Notes: a model not told the origin generated them from the letters alone. 64,000 nt of DNA from JADMIH01 sp035274425 (GCA_035274425.1 DATEOC010000031.1:61280-125279), one strand, 5' to 3'; positions 49,918 to 59,637 are shown, counted from the first letter of the stretch. Program-made: numbers and translations.

Positions 49918-50994
49918 TCACCCCAATCTGATACGCGGGTCCAGGTATGCATAAGATATGTCAACCATCAGGTTTACAAAGACGAAAATGAGGGCAATTA
50001 TCAAAGTGAAGCCCTGCACGACGGGGTAATCGCGCACGAAGATCGAGTCTACGAGGCCCACGCCCACACCTTGCAGACCAAATACAGACTCGGTCAGCAC
50101 GGCTCCACCGAGCAAACCGCCGAATTGCAGGCCGACTACCGTCACGAGCGGCAGAAGCGCGTTTCGCATAGCGTGGCGGAAAAGTATCAGCCTCTGGCCG
50201 AGGCCCTTAGCGCGTGCCGTGCGTATATAGTCGAGGCCCATCACGTCAAGCAGGTTGGAGCGCGTCAGGCGGGCGATGATCGCCATCGGTATCGTGCCCA
50301 GCGCGATGGAAGGGAGGATCAGGTGTTTGACGGCATCCCAGAAGGCGGTCATATTCCATGTTATGAGCGCGTTGAGGGTGAACATGTTGGAGATAAAAGT
50401 AATCACCCCCCTGGGAAAACCTTCGAGGCCCTGCAAGTTCCAGAGCTGGATAAGGGGCGGGAGGGTGAGACCCGCCGTCAGGCGGCTGCTTGTCGGTAGC
50501 TGGAAGGGCGTATCTTTCAGCACCAACCCAAAGAAGCCCGCCAATAGCAAGCCCAACCAGAATATCGGCATCGAAACGCCCAGGTTAGCGACCACCATAG
50601 TGGCAGCGTCCGCCACCGATTTGCGCCGGTAGGCCGCCAGGATGCCCAGCGGCACCCCAACGAGTATCGCGAAGGTCATAGCGCCAATCGTCAACTCAAG
50701 GGTTAGTGGCAAACGCTCCAGGAGCATATCGCCCACCGGCCTGCCAAACTTGATCGATTGGCCGAGGTCGCCTGACAGCAGGTTGCCGGTGTAGCTGGTA
50801 AACTGCACGAAGATGTTGTCGTTTAGCCCGAACCTCTGTTTGAACTGCGCGCACGACTCCTGCGTGGCTTTCTCGCCCAGCATCGCCCGGCATGGGTCGC
50901 CTGGGATCGAGCGTACCAGCACAAAGGTGACGAATATGATGCCGATGATCACCGGGATGGTCAGCAGCAAGCGGCGTAAGAGGAAGCGGGCCAT
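49918..50994 (-). CDS. oppB: Oligopeptide/dipeptide ABC permease OppB/DppB
   Basis: 358 aa, six membrane helices. MARFLLRRLLLTIPVIIGIIFVTFVLVRSIPGDP is the OppB start; also PVGDMLLERLPLTLELTIGAM and the EAA loop YIRTARAKGLGQRLILFRHAMRNALLP. First permease gene after the binding protein gene, from which it is separated by a hairpin at 51014-51054. Confidence 0.94.
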   Translation of the reverse strand: MARFLLRRLLLTIPVIIGIIFVTFVLVRSIPGDPCRAMLGEKATQESCAQFKQRFGLNDNIFVQFTSYTGNLLSGDLGQSIKFGRPVGDMLLERLPLTLELTIGAMTFAILVGVPLGILAAYRRKSVADAATMVVANLGVSMPIFWLGLLLAGFFGLVLKDTPFQLPTSSRLTAGLTLPPLIQLWNLQGLEGFPRGVITFISNMFTLNALITWNMTAFWDAVKHLILPSIALGTIPMAIIARLTRSNLLDVMGLDYIRTARAKGLGQRLILFRHAMRNALLPLVTVVGLQFGGLLGGAVLTESVFGLQGVGVGLVDSIFVRDYPVVQGFTLIIALIFVFVNLMVDISYAYLDPRIRLG

Positions 50995-51013
50995 AGAGTT
51001 GGAGAGGGCAGGT

Positions 51014-51054
51014 TATCTCAAAATGGGGACGCTGAGCGTCCCCATTTTGAGATA
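51014..51054 (-). terminator. Hairpin between oppA and oppB
   Basis: Perfect 19-bp stem (51014-51032 / 51036-51054), 3-nt loop. Located in the 92-nt oppA-oppB gap, where such hairpins often keep binding-protein mRNA in excess over permease mRNA. Confidence 0.75.
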
Positions 51055-51086
51055 GTGTAATCACATCATTCCAGAACGCGCAAGCC

Positions 51087-52874
51087 TTACGGGGCGGGCG
51101 GGGGCGCGTTCAGGAACTTGGTGAAGAGATAGGTCCAGTAGTCGAAGTTGCCGGTGTTGCCGACATGCAGAGGGTGCTTCGCATCCCACTGTACGGCGAA
51201 GGTCGCCACTACGTCATTAGCCGTCACGGGCGAGTCGTCCGAGAACTTGGCACCTGAGCGCAGCTTGATCGTCCATTCGGTCAGGTCGGTGTTAGGCGTG
51301 TACGACTCGGCCAGGTTTAGCTCGACCTCGGTACCACCTATCTTGTAGCTGAGGAGCGGGTCGAATACCTGCTCGCAAGCGCGCAGGCTTTCGCCGTCTG
51401 TCTCGTCAGCACAGTAGAGGCTGAGAGGTTCAGCGTTCTGGAGCCAGACGAAGGTGTCCTTACCCTCGATAGACATCTCCTTGAACGCCTCGTTGCCGAG
51501 CGGGCTGGAGTGCGCTCCCTGCACCTTTGCGCTGTAGACGGTAGCCGAGCCGCCGTGCGCTACGGGCACCATCGGCACATGCTGCTTGATGGCGGTATTG
51601 GCCTCAGCATACAGCTTGTTGCGTGCTGCGGGATCGGAGAGAGAGGCGGCCTGGCTCAACTTGGAGGTTATGTCGTCCCACTTCTTGCCGAAGGAATCGT
51701 TCGCGCCGGTGCCGAAGTGAGCGTCCACGAAGTTGGTCATGTCCGGATAGTCCGCGCCCCAACCTAGCAGGAACATCTCCTCGTTGCCCTTGGAGGCGTT
51801 GTCGAGGAAGGTACCCGACTCTTGCTGGTCAATGGTAAGCTCTATGCCCAGAGCTTTCATCTGCGCCTGGATTTCCTCGGCAACCTTGCCGGGGGTAGGC
51901 AGATAGCCGCGCACCACGTCGCGGTACGACACCCTCAACTTGATGGGGGTAGCGACGCCCGACTCGGCCAGCAGCTTCTTGGCGGCGTCGAGGTCGAACT
52001 TGTACCACTCCTCGCCCTCGCAGCCACCGGGGATGGCGCACGGGGTGAAGTGGGAGGCGACCTGCGAGCCGGCAGGATAGAACTTGTCAACGATGGCCTG
52101 GCGGTTGATGCCCATAGCTATCGCCTGGCGCACTTTGTCGTTGTCCAGGGGCGGTTTGGTGTTGTTCAAACCGATGTAGAAGACATTGAGCGCCTCACGT
52201 GGGTAGAGCTTGAGGCTGGTGTCGCCCTGGACGCTTGCGAAGTCATTGGGGTCGGGGTTGTCCATACCGTCGGCCTCACCCGTCTTGATCGCGGTCAGGC
52301 GGGCAGCGGCTTCTTTGTTCCACTTGAAGATGAGGGTCTTCATCTTGGGAGCGGTGCCCCAATACTTGGGGTTAGCAACCAGCGTCAGATGGTCTCCACG
52401 TACCCATTCCTGCACCATGTACGGTCCACTGCCAACGGCCTGCTCCAACGGCTTGCCGCCTGTGGCCTGCAAATGCGCAGCCGACTGGATACCGAGGGAC
52501 GAGAAGGCGATCTTGGAGGGGAACGCGGGGTCGGGAGCACACAATGTGAACTTGACCGTTGTAGCGTCCGTCGCTTCGATCGACTTCATCAGGCCGCCGT
52601 ACTTGCAATCAGCCGCAGCGTACATCGTCGCGGTGTTGGTCATGGTCTCGTTGACCATAACCGCCGTGGGGGTCACTACCGACATAGCAGTAGGGCTTTC
52701 AACCACCATCGCGGTGGGGGCTACTGTAGGTTCCATCACCACGGCAGTAGGAGCCACGGTGGCTGCGACGGTGGGTATTGTGGTAGCTGCCGGTGGCGGG
52801 TTGCCACCACAGGCCGCAAGCAATGGCAACATCATCAAGGCTATCGCCAACCAGGCGAATTTCTTTGAGAACAT
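51087..52874 (-). CDS. oppA: Peptide-binding lipoprotein, SBP family 5, circularly permuted
   Basis: 595 aa from ATG 52874, preceded by AAGGAGG. Signal peptide with lipobox LLAAC, a Thr/Val/Ala linker to about residue 80, then the family-5 fold, but in permuted order. After the linker comes the segment normally found at about residue 150 onwards (SIEATDATTVKFTLCAPDPAFPSKIAF; GSGPYMVQEW; RQAIAMGINRQAIVDKFY; the usual C-terminal VPMVPVAHGGSATVYSAKVQG). Then follows the part that normally begins the mature protein: FVWLQNAEPLSLYC, VFDPLLSYK, ELNLAESYTPNTDLTEWTIKLRSGAKFSDDSPVTANDVV. The final LFTKFLN would join to the present N-terminal part. Extra Cys residues occur in the permuted core. Confidence 0.93.
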   Translation of the reverse strand: MFSKKFAWLAIALMMLPLLAACGGNPPPAATTIPTVAATVAPTAVVMEPTVAPTAMVVESPTAMSVVTPTAVMVNETMTNTATMYAAADCKYGGLMKSIEATDATTVKFTLCAPDPAFPSKIAFSSLGIQSAAHLQATGGKPLEQAVGSGPYMVQEWVRGDHLTLVANPKYWGTAPKMKTLIFKWNKEAAARLTAIKTGEADGMDNPDPNDFASVQGDTSLKLYPREALNVFYIGLNNTKPPLDNDKVRQAIAMGINRQAIVDKFYPAGSQVASHFTPCAIPGGCEGEEWYKFDLDAAKKLLAESGVATPIKLRVSYRDVVRGYLPTPGKVAEEIQAQMKALGIELTIDQQESGTFLDNASKGNEEMFLLGWGADYPDMTNFVDAHFGTGANDSFGKKWDDITSKLSQAASLSDPAARNKLYAEANTAIKQHVPMVPVAHGGSATVYSAKVQGAHSSPLGNEAFKEMSIEGKDTFVWLQNAEPLSLYCADETDGESLRACEQVFDPLLSYKIGGTEVELNLAESYTPNTDLTEWTIKLRSGAKFSDDSPVTANDVVATFAVQWDAKHPLHVGNTGNFDYWTYLFTKFLNAPPPAP

Positions 52875-53052
52875 TCTTTTTCCTCCTTTAGTTTGGTCCT
52901 TTGCCGCACCATCTCGTTTGAACGGGTGCGAACAATACAACATAGACCCCTCGCACAAAGTCTCCACCCAGGAGCAAGTGCGTCAGGGCTTATGGATGTT
53001 ATGTGCGAGCGCGTCACCCCCCTTCTATGCGAGGTATCGCAGGTATTTGCTC

Positions 53053-53080
53053 ATTATAGCAATCTATACAGTGCTGTCAA
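53053..53080 (-). promoter_or_regulatory. Predicted sigma-70 promoter of the opp operon
   Basis: Minus strand TTGACA (53080-53075), 16-nt spacer, TATAAT (53058-53053); both perfect. Leader of about 170 nt to oppA. The 443-nt gap 52875-53317 contains no convincing gene; it also holds a short GTCCGTC/GTCCTTC heptamer run near 53217-53236 and a TATAAT at 53278-53283 on the plus strand. Confidence 0.8.
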
Positions 53081-53317
53081 GAGGATGGTTCAGGTAAGAG
53101 TAATTGAACCCCTGATCGGACGTCACATAACCAATGAGTGGAAACATTATACTCTATATGATGCTCCAAGCGCCCATATCACTTTGCGCGACCGCCTATG
53201 TCGAAGCCCAGATAGGTCCGTCGTCCTTCGTCCCAGCCCGCCGAGGCAGGCGAATAGTATTAGCGAAATGGAAGGTGTATAATCACTTATTCCAACTCAG
53301 GAAGGAGATTCACCCCT

Positions 53318-55633
53318 ATGAAGCGCACTTTCTGGATATTGATTGCGTTATGCGTGGCAACAGGTGCGTTAGCCCTGGCAGGGAGCGTAGCCCGTATCGA
53401 GGCTTCCCCAACCGTGCAACAAGCCTGGAGCGACCCCCTGCGGCACCTGTCTGGCGTGGTGGCAGTACCCCCTGAGACGATGATGAGACCGGCAGGCGGG
53501 GAGGTAGATAAGCTGTGGGGGCCCCTGAACCCGCCTGTCTTCGGCCCCAACGTAGACGCATCTCTCAACAATTCTGCGGCCCAGAACGAGACCACTATCT
53601 CCATCTACTCTGCGAACGATCAGCGTGTGATTGCCTCCGCCAACGACTATCGCGCCAATCTCAAGCCCTGGGTATATCTCTCCACCAACGGCGGCACTAC
53701 CTGGACAAACTACCAGGTGCCGGGCACTACAGGACTATTCTACGGAGACCCTGCAATGGCCTACGGGCCGGATAACGGTAAGGCGTATTTCAGCTACCTG
53801 GGTTATGCAGCGATATGCACTCCGGAAGGGGGAATGTACGTCTCACGCTCGGACAATGCGGGGGACACCTTCAGCGCCCCAATACTCCTCGCTGCCAACG
53901 TCAATATCGGGCCGTTTGCCAGGTTCCAGGATAAAGAATACGTAGCTGCTGATAGGCACCCCGGCAGCCCCAACTATCGAAACGCCTACGTCGCCTGGGT
54001 CAGTTACACTTTCGCAGGAGGGGTAAATTGCGGTAGCGCCAGCAGCCAGATTGAAGCGCCAATAGTGCTGTCGCGGAGCACCGACCAGGGGATTTCATGG
54101 TCAGTCCCCATCACCGTCAGCCCGCCGATATCGGATAACAACCAGGGTGCAGTGCCCGTAACGGGCAATAACGGCGAAGTGTACCTTTATTATGTGGGCG
54201 CGGCTACCCAGAGCCAGTTGAACTACGACGCGGTCCTCTTCTCTCGCTCGACCGATGGCGGGCAGACCTTTCCTTTCTTCACCCGTATCTCCAACCTGGT
54301 TGACATCCCAAGCCCGCTGCCGGGCACGTCATTCCGCGACAACCCCTTCGGCGCGATGGCGGCTGACCGCACTGTGAACGGCTACCTGTACGCAGTATGG
54401 GCCGATTACCGTAATGGAGACGCTGACATACTCCTCAGCCGCTCGACCGACAATGGTAACACATGGGGCGCGCCCACCCGCGTCAATGACGACCCGCTCG
54501 CCAACGGCAAAGACCAGTATTTCCCCTGGATCGCCTCAAGCGAGGATGGGTTGGTACACGTTGCGTGGCACGATGAGCGTGAAGACCCGAACGGCGCGCA
54601 ATACAAAGCTTATTACACCTATTCGAGTGACCACGGCGCTACGTGGGCGGGGAACATCGCCGTCAGCACCGCACCCTCAAATCCAGGGAGCAGCACCTTT
54701 ATCGGAGACTACGCGGGCATAGATGCTGTGCCGGGGGTGGTGATGCCGGTGTGGACCGATATACGGGTGGGCGCGAACCAGAATGCGTACACTGCCAGGG
54801 GAGTCAAATCCATGCAAGGTACGGCCACACCTACTCAGCCTCCGCCAACCAACACAAGTACAGCCACAAGCACCCGAACAGCTACTGCCCCCGCCACGAA
54901 CACAGCTACGCCTCAGTCTACAGCCACATCCTCCAATACACCCCAGCCACCTACCGGCACAGCTACCGTAGAAGCTACCGTAGAAGCTACCGCGACGCCA
55001 TGTACGATCAGCTTCACAGACGTGCCTCCTGACCACACCTTCTACTCCTTCATCAGGTGCTTAGCCTGTAGAGGTATCATCTCAGGCTACTCCGATGGCA
55101 CCTTCCAACCTGGTAACGACATAACCAGGGGACAGATAGCCAAGATGGTATCTAACTCCGCTGGTTTCAATGAAGACCCAGGGCCACAGATATATGAGGA
55201 TGTACCGGAGGCCAGTCCATTCTACGCATGGATAAACAGGCTGTCGATGAGGGGGCACATGGGTGGCTATCCTTGTGGGTTGGTGCCTGAGGAACCTTGT
55301 TTACCGCCAGACAACCGTCCATACTTCCGCCCGAATGCGAGTGCCACCAGAGGGCAGCTAGCGAAGATAGTGGCTAATGCAGCAGGGATAGGAGGGACAC
55401 CCACAGGCATCTTCTACACGGACGTGCAGGAAGACCACCCATTCTACGTATGGATCATGCGCCTCACCACCCTGGGTGTGATGTCCGGCTATCCATGTGG
55501 GACTATCCCAGAGGAGCCATGTGACGAGGCTAACCGTCCATACTTCCGATCATTCAACAACGTGACGAGGGGGCAGGCATCGAAGATTGTAGCCAACACA
55601 TTCTTCCCTGGCTGCGACACCCCTCGACGGTAG
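53318..55633 (+). CDS. Secreted sialidase-type propeller protein with SLH domains
   Basis: 771 aa. Signal peptide (residues 1-29). Residues 60-495 form a BNR/sialidase-like propeller with Asp-box repeats such as STNGGTTW, SRSTDQGISW, SRSTDGGQTF, SRSTDNGNTW and SSDHGATW. A Thr/Pro/Ser linker covers about 498-564. The last 205 residues carry three SLH-type repeats (FTDVPPDHTFYSFIRCL..GIISGYSDGTF; YEDVPEASPFYAWINRL; YTDVQEDHPFYVWIMRL), the second and third with inserted Cys pairs (GYPCG..EEPC). Anchoring to wall polymers is expected. Catalytic sialidase residues are not evident, so it may bind rather than cleave. Confidence 0.85.
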   Translation: MKRTFWILIALCVATGALALAGSVARIEASPTVQQAWSDPLRHLSGVVAVPPETMMRPAGGEVDKLWGPLNPPVFGPNVDASLNNSAAQNETTISIYSANDQRVIASANDYRANLKPWVYLSTNGGTTWTNYQVPGTTGLFYGDPAMAYGPDNGKAYFSYLGYAAICTPEGGMYVSRSDNAGDTFSAPILLAANVNIGPFARFQDKEYVAADRHPGSPNYRNAYVAWVSYTFAGGVNCGSASSQIEAPIVLSRSTDQGISWSVPITVSPPISDNNQGAVPVTGNNGEVYLYYVGAATQSQLNYDAVLFSRSTDGGQTFPFFTRISNLVDIPSPLPGTSFRDNPFGAMAADRTVNGYLYAVWADYRNGDADILLSRSTDNGNTWGAPTRVNDDPLANGKDQYFPWIASSEDGLVHVAWHDEREDPNGAQYKAYYTYSSDHGATWAGNIAVSTAPSNPGSSTFIGDYAGIDAVPGVVMPVWTDIRVGANQNAYTARGVKSMQGTATPTQPPPTNTSTATSTRTATAPATNTATPQSTATSSNTPQPPTGTATVEATVEATATPCTISFTDVPPDHTFYSFIRCLACRGIISGYSDGTFQPGNDITRGQIAKMVSNSAGFNEDPGPQIYEDVPEASPFYAWINRLSMRGHMGGYPCGLVPEEPCLPPDNRPYFRPNASATRGQLAKIVANAAGIGGTPTGIFYTDVQEDHPFYVWIMRLTTLGVMSGYPCGTIPEEPCDEANRPYFRSFNNVTRGQASKIVANTFFPGCDTPRR

Positions 55634-55659
55634 ACATACCAGTTGCATATTCCAAATGA

Positions 55660-55698
55660 AGAAGGAGGTTCGAGGCTAAATAGCTCGAACCTCCTTCT
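55660..55698. terminator. Terminator between the two convergent SLH genes
   Basis: 15-bp perfect stem AGAAGGAGGTTCGAG (55660-55674) / complement (55684-55698), 9-nt loop, then TACTCCTT. Confidence 0.8.
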
Positions 55699-55769
55699 AC
55701 TCCTTAAGAACCTGTTCGGGAATAGAATTATGAGACTGATAGTTTTGAATAATGAAGCATCCTTTTGCC

Positions 55770-55851
55770 TGTCATTCCGAACGGAGTGAGGAATCTCCAA
55801 GCTTGGACGTATGGGTAGAGTTTTAGATTCTTCGCTTCGCTCAGAATGACA
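55770..55851. repeat. REP-like element, family B copy 3
   Basis: TGTCATTCCGAACGGAG at the left, CCAAGCTTGG centre and TCAGAATGACA at the right. In the 346-nt gap 55634-55979, which holds no gene. Confidence 0.9.
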
Positions 55852-55979
55852 TTCATTGCTTTAAACTTTGCCCTACACTTTTAGGACACCTCTCAGAATG
55901 CCAGGTCGAGCGATCTTGTTCTGAGGTAGACATTAAGAATCTTGGCTAATCCCACAGCACAATGTCTCTGATATCAGTT

Positions 55980-58900
55980 TCAAGGAGAGCAGCACCCTGT
56001 GAAGAAGGTATTCGCGACTATCTTTGATGTCTGGCCGCGTGTAGCATTCGCACCGGGGCGGAAGTACGGGCGGTTGGTGGGCGGATTGCACGGCTCGCCA
56101 TCACTGCCACACGGGTAGCCGCCCATCACGCCCATGCTCGAAAGGCGCTCGATGTACAGGTAGAAGGCATGGTCTGGGGGCACATCCTCGAAGGTCTGGC
56201 CCGTAGGTGTGCCACCTAGCCCAGCCGCATTCGCCACTATCTTCGAGATTTGGCCCCTGGTAGCTTCGGCATTGGGACGGAAGTACGGGCGATTACCGGG
56301 AGGAACGCACGGCTCTTCAGGCACGGTGCCGCATGGGTAGCCCGACATGACGCCACGCTGGGTCAGCCTCTGCACGTACAGGAAGAAGGTATTGTCAGGC
56401 GGCACGTCCTCGTACACCCGGGCGCCAGGGTCCTCATCGAAGCCCGCCGCGTTGGAGACTATCTTCGCAAGCTGGCCCCTGGTAACAGGGTTGCCTGGGC
56501 GGAAGTAAGGGAGGTTGTTCTCATCGCAAGGCTCACCTGGGCTACCACACGCATAGCCACTCATGATGCCGAGACAGGTCATGTAGTTGATGTGGCGGTA
56601 GAACACATTGTCGGGAGGGACATCCGTATAACGCTGGTCGGTATAGTGGAGGACCAGGGAGTCGTCACCAACAGCCCATATGTTATTCACAGACAAAGCC
56701 GACATAGACCGCAATTGGCCGAGGGCGGGGAATGGGTACGGGTCCAACTCCCACGCTATCCCGTTCCAATGCTGTATGGCGCTTCCGACTGCCCATACGT
56801 TATCAGAGGCAAAGCCGGAGATTGCCTTCGCGCCCTGGGCTGCCGGTACGATACTCCATTGAGCACCGTCCCAATGGATGAAGCCGGTATCGCTCGCCGC
56901 CCACACGTCGTCAGGAGCTATGGCCTCTACCGCATTGAGAGGACCGATGTTGGGGCCGGACACGCCAAGCCAGGATGTTCCATCCCAATGGAGTATATTT
57001 TCAAAGCTGGCGTAGTCCGATCCAACAGCCCACACGTCATCTGGACCTGTGGCTGATATGCTGTTGAGCGCTCCGCCATGCATAGAATAGTCGCTCCAAG
57101 AGCTTCCATCCCAGTGGATGATTTGTGACCGAAGAATAGAGCTTGCACCACCCAGCCCCACGGCCCAGACGTTATCAGGCGCTATAGCCACCGCGTCGCG
57201 GAGGTCATTAGTATTGGGACCCACACTTGGGCTGTCAACAATGCTCCACTGTGTGCCGTCCCAGTGCTCCGTGAGCGTTCGATTCAGTTGGAGTTGGGTC
57301 CCCGGCTGGGAGCCGACCACCCAAATATCATCCGGCCCCACAGCCTCGATATTGTATAAGACAGAGGTGGGCGGGGCAGGGTGCGGGACTACGCTCCAGG
57401 CTATCCCGTCCCAATGGTAGATGTTGGTCCCATCTATGATCCAAACATCATCCGGGGCAATCGCTGCCACCCCTGCGAGCACATCCGCAGTAGGACCGGA
57501 CATAGCGCGCCAGCTCCCCAGGCAAACAGGCGTCTGCGTAACGCTGGGGATGGCCGTTGTAGTTGAAGATGGTGATGCGGGCGAAGTTGGAGTGCCACTC
57601 GGCGCAAAAACTGTGCTTGTGGATGTTGGAGGCGCAATAGTGCGCGTGCTACTCGGGGTACTGGAAGCTACGCTTGTGAATGTGGCGGTAGGGTTGCCGG
57701 TTGAGCAGAGAGGCGTGGCAGAGGTGACGTTGTTGGTGGTAAGTCCATCGTCCATGAGCAGAGATATGGAAATGCGATACCATGCGTACTGAGAAGGTAT
57801 CCCGCTCTCGTTTAGTTGCCCCTGTACGGTGTTCGGCCCAGGGTTGAAGTTCACGCTGAAGGTCTGCGTATCGTATACCGTCCAGGGGCCACCACTGCCC
57901 GGCGCTACCTCAAAGCGAAGGGTAGCATCTCCGCCTATCATGCCTTGACAGTTGGCGTTGAACTGGAAGCTGTAGTTGTAGGTAGATGGCGGTGAGCAGG
58001 AGGTTGAGGCACCTGTTGGGGTTATGGGACAGAGAGCGCCAGGGGTATTTGTGACTAATGGGCTTGCCGTAGGAGTACGTGTGCGGGTCGCCGTACTTGT
58101 GGAAGAGGGCGGTAGGCTCGTTGAGGTTCGTGTTGGCGATGGTGACGGTGACGGTGACGGCAGCACAGGCGTCGGTGTGGCGGTGGCCCCGGCTCCGAAT
58201 TCGCCACGCGCTACGAGGATATCCTGATCGCCCGTGCGCGTGTCATTCCACGCCGCATAGACGACGTTGCCTACGGTGTCAAAGCCCCAGTAGTCGCCCG
58301 CTGCGTTGCCGCTCCCAGGCGGGAAGTTCACGTTCAAGTCCTGCGACATCGTGCTGACACGGGTATCAGGGTCCCATGTATTGCCGCCATCGGTGCTTGA
58401 GCTATACCAGCTATCGAACAGGTGGTTGCTGGGGTCGAGGCGGCGGTCCAGCCAGAAGGCGTGTACTTTGCTGTCCGCGCCCACTATGACCATCGGCGTG
58501 AGATGATCGCGCACGATGCCCGCAGGGTCGTGGCTCAGTCGCGTTACGGCACCCCACGTCTGCCCACCATTGGAGCTTTTCACGTACATCACGTCTGTGC
58601 CGTTGGTAGCCAGGTTGCGGTTGTCGGTCCACGCCACGTAGAGGTCGCGGGTAGCGGGGTCGGTATCGGCAGGGTCTACGGCTGCGCTGAGTATCGAGAA
58701 GAAGCGGAATTGGTCTGCCGCTCGAATGGGAGAGCTAGGCTGTTGGGCAGTCGCTACCGTCGTTGGCGCGGACCAGGTGACGCCTCCATTAGTCGATTTG
58801 GTCAGCTGGACGGTGCCTGTGCGGTTCGCCCCCCAGTGGAGCATCATGAAGTTGTAAACCGTGCCGTCGCTCGCGACCACCGGGTATGTATATTCGGTGT

Positions 58901-59615
58901 CGGAGGCGCTTATAGTTTGGCGCGCAGACCAGCTAACGCCACCGTCTGTGGAGTGCTGCTCGACTACGTGGTCCGCGCTGGGGGCGTACATCATGTACAT
59001 GCGGTGATAGAAGGGACTTGCAGGGTTGTTGTCTATCGCGAACCAGTCTTTGTCGTCCAGGGAGTTTTCGGGATAGAAGATGGGCACCGAGGGATTTCGC
59101 CAGGTGGCCCCATCGTCATCGGTCCAGGTAATAAAGATGCCACCCCTGGTCTGAGCGCTATTGGTCGCCAGGGCAGCTACGTATATACGCCCGTCGTCGC
59201 GAGCCATGACCACCGGATCGCTCTGTATCGGCACGTCTGCGGGGATGCCCGGTATCTGTAGCTGGCAATTGGCAGGCCAGGTCGCGCCACCGTCGGTGGA
59301 AACGTCTATCCATACCTGTTTCACGTTGACGCTGCGGTAGTCTTTGGCGGCGGCTACCACGACGTCCGGGTCGGTGCGGCTCACGGCGAGGCTCGGCTCG
59401 TGCTGCCCGAAGAGGGTGCTGTCGCTGTTGGCGCGAACGTTAGGGCCGAAGGTGGGTGGAGTGAATAGTTGGAGCTGCGGAGCTCCTGAATCAGTCACAC
59501 CCTCCGAGCCGAGGCTGGTGCGAACGGGGGCAGCAAGCAGTCCAAGCGCCATCACTACAAAGAGGGCGAGGATAGCATAGCTTTTCCTCAAGAGAGACCC
59601 CGGACCTACAGGCAT
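55980..59615 (-). CDS. Large secreted protein: sialidase-type propeller, second propeller and SLH domains
   Basis: 1211 aa from ATG 59615 (AAGGAG ahead). Signal peptide (1-40); first BNR/Asp-box propeller (about 50-470; STDGGATW, STDGGVSW, SSNGGQTW, SSTDGGNTW); Thr/Ser/Pro linker; a beta-sandwich-like segment with Cys (about 530-640); a second linker; a second propeller with about eight PDDVWAVG-type repeats (about 695-990); three SLH repeats at the C terminus (about 995-1208) with Cys pairs (CGSPGEPCDE, CGTVPEEPC, CGSDGEPC). The SLH part is paralogous to the 771-aa protein that converges on it. Surface-anchored; ligand unknown. Confidence 0.85.
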   Translation of the reverse strand: MPVGPGSLLRKSYAILALFVVMALGLLAAPVRTSLGSEGVTDSGAPQLQLFTPPTFGPNVRANSDSTLFGQHEPSLAVSRTDPDVVVAAAKDYRSVNVKQVWIDVSTDGGATWPANCQLQIPGIPADVPIQSDPVVMARDDGRIYVAALATNSAQTRGGIFITWTDDDGATWRNPSVPIFYPENSLDDKDWFAIDNNPASPFYHRMYMMYAPSADHVVEQHSTDGGVSWSARQTISASDTEYTYPVVASDGTVYNFMMLHWGANRTGTVQLTKSTNGGVTWSAPTTVATAQQPSSPIRAADQFRFFSILSAAVDPADTDPATRDLYVAWTDNRNLATNGTDVMYVKSSNGGQTWGAVTRLSHDPAGIVRDHLTPMVIVGADSKVHAFWLDRRLDPSNHLFDSWYSSSTDGGNTWDPDTRVSTMSQDLNVNFPPGSGNAAGDYWGFDTVGNVVYAAWNDTRTGDQDILVARGEFGAGATATPTPVLPSPSPSPSPTRTSTSLPPSSTSTATRTRTPTASPLVTNTPGALCPITPTGASTSCSPPSTYNYSFQFNANCQGMIGGDATLRFEVAPGSGGPWTVYDTQTFSVNFNPGPNTVQGQLNESGIPSQYAWYRISISLLMDDGLTTNNVTSATPLCSTGNPTATFTSVASSTPSSTRTIAPPTSTSTVFAPSGTPTSPASPSSTTTAIPSVTQTPVCLGSWRAMSGPTADVLAGVAAIAPDDVWIIDGTNIYHWDGIAWSVVPHPAPPTSVLYNIEAVGPDDIWVVGSQPGTQLQLNRTLTEHWDGTQWSIVDSPSVGPNTNDLRDAVAIAPDNVWAVGLGGASSILRSQIIHWDGSSWSDYSMHGGALNSISATGPDDVWAVGSDYASFENILHWDGTSWLGVSGPNIGPLNAVEAIAPDDVWAASDTGFIHWDGAQWSIVPAAQGAKAISGFASDNVWAVGSAIQHWNGIAWELDPYPFPALGQLRSMSALSVNNIWAVGDDSLVLHYTDQRYTDVPPDNVFYRHINYMTCLGIMSGYACGSPGEPCDENNLPYFRPGNPVTRGQLAKIVSNAAGFDEDPGARVYEDVPPDNTFFLYVQRLTQRGVMSGYPCGTVPEEPCVPPGNRPYFRPNAEATRGQISKIVANAAGLGGTPTGQTFEDVPPDHAFYLYIERLSSMGVMGGYPCGSDGEPCNPPTNRPYFRPGANATRGQTSKIVANTFFTGCCSP

Positions 59616-59637
59616 CGCAGACTCCTTAATGCAGCAA

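Noticed and set aside
51087..52874. oppA as a fusion of two partial binding-protein genes or a misassembly
   Set aside because: One uninterrupted frame with signal peptide, both segments present once, and the old termini joined smoothly; permutation explains this better, though read-level proof is lacking.
51822..53097. Long plus-strand frames over oppA (to 348 codons)
   Set aside because: They mirror the binding-protein gene; the Gly/His/Arg-rich products match no family and lack starts with ribosome sites.
56250..59261. Plus-strand frames of 268 and 279 codons over the large SLH gene
   Set aside because: Shadow frames of a repeat-rich gene; no motif and no ribosome site.
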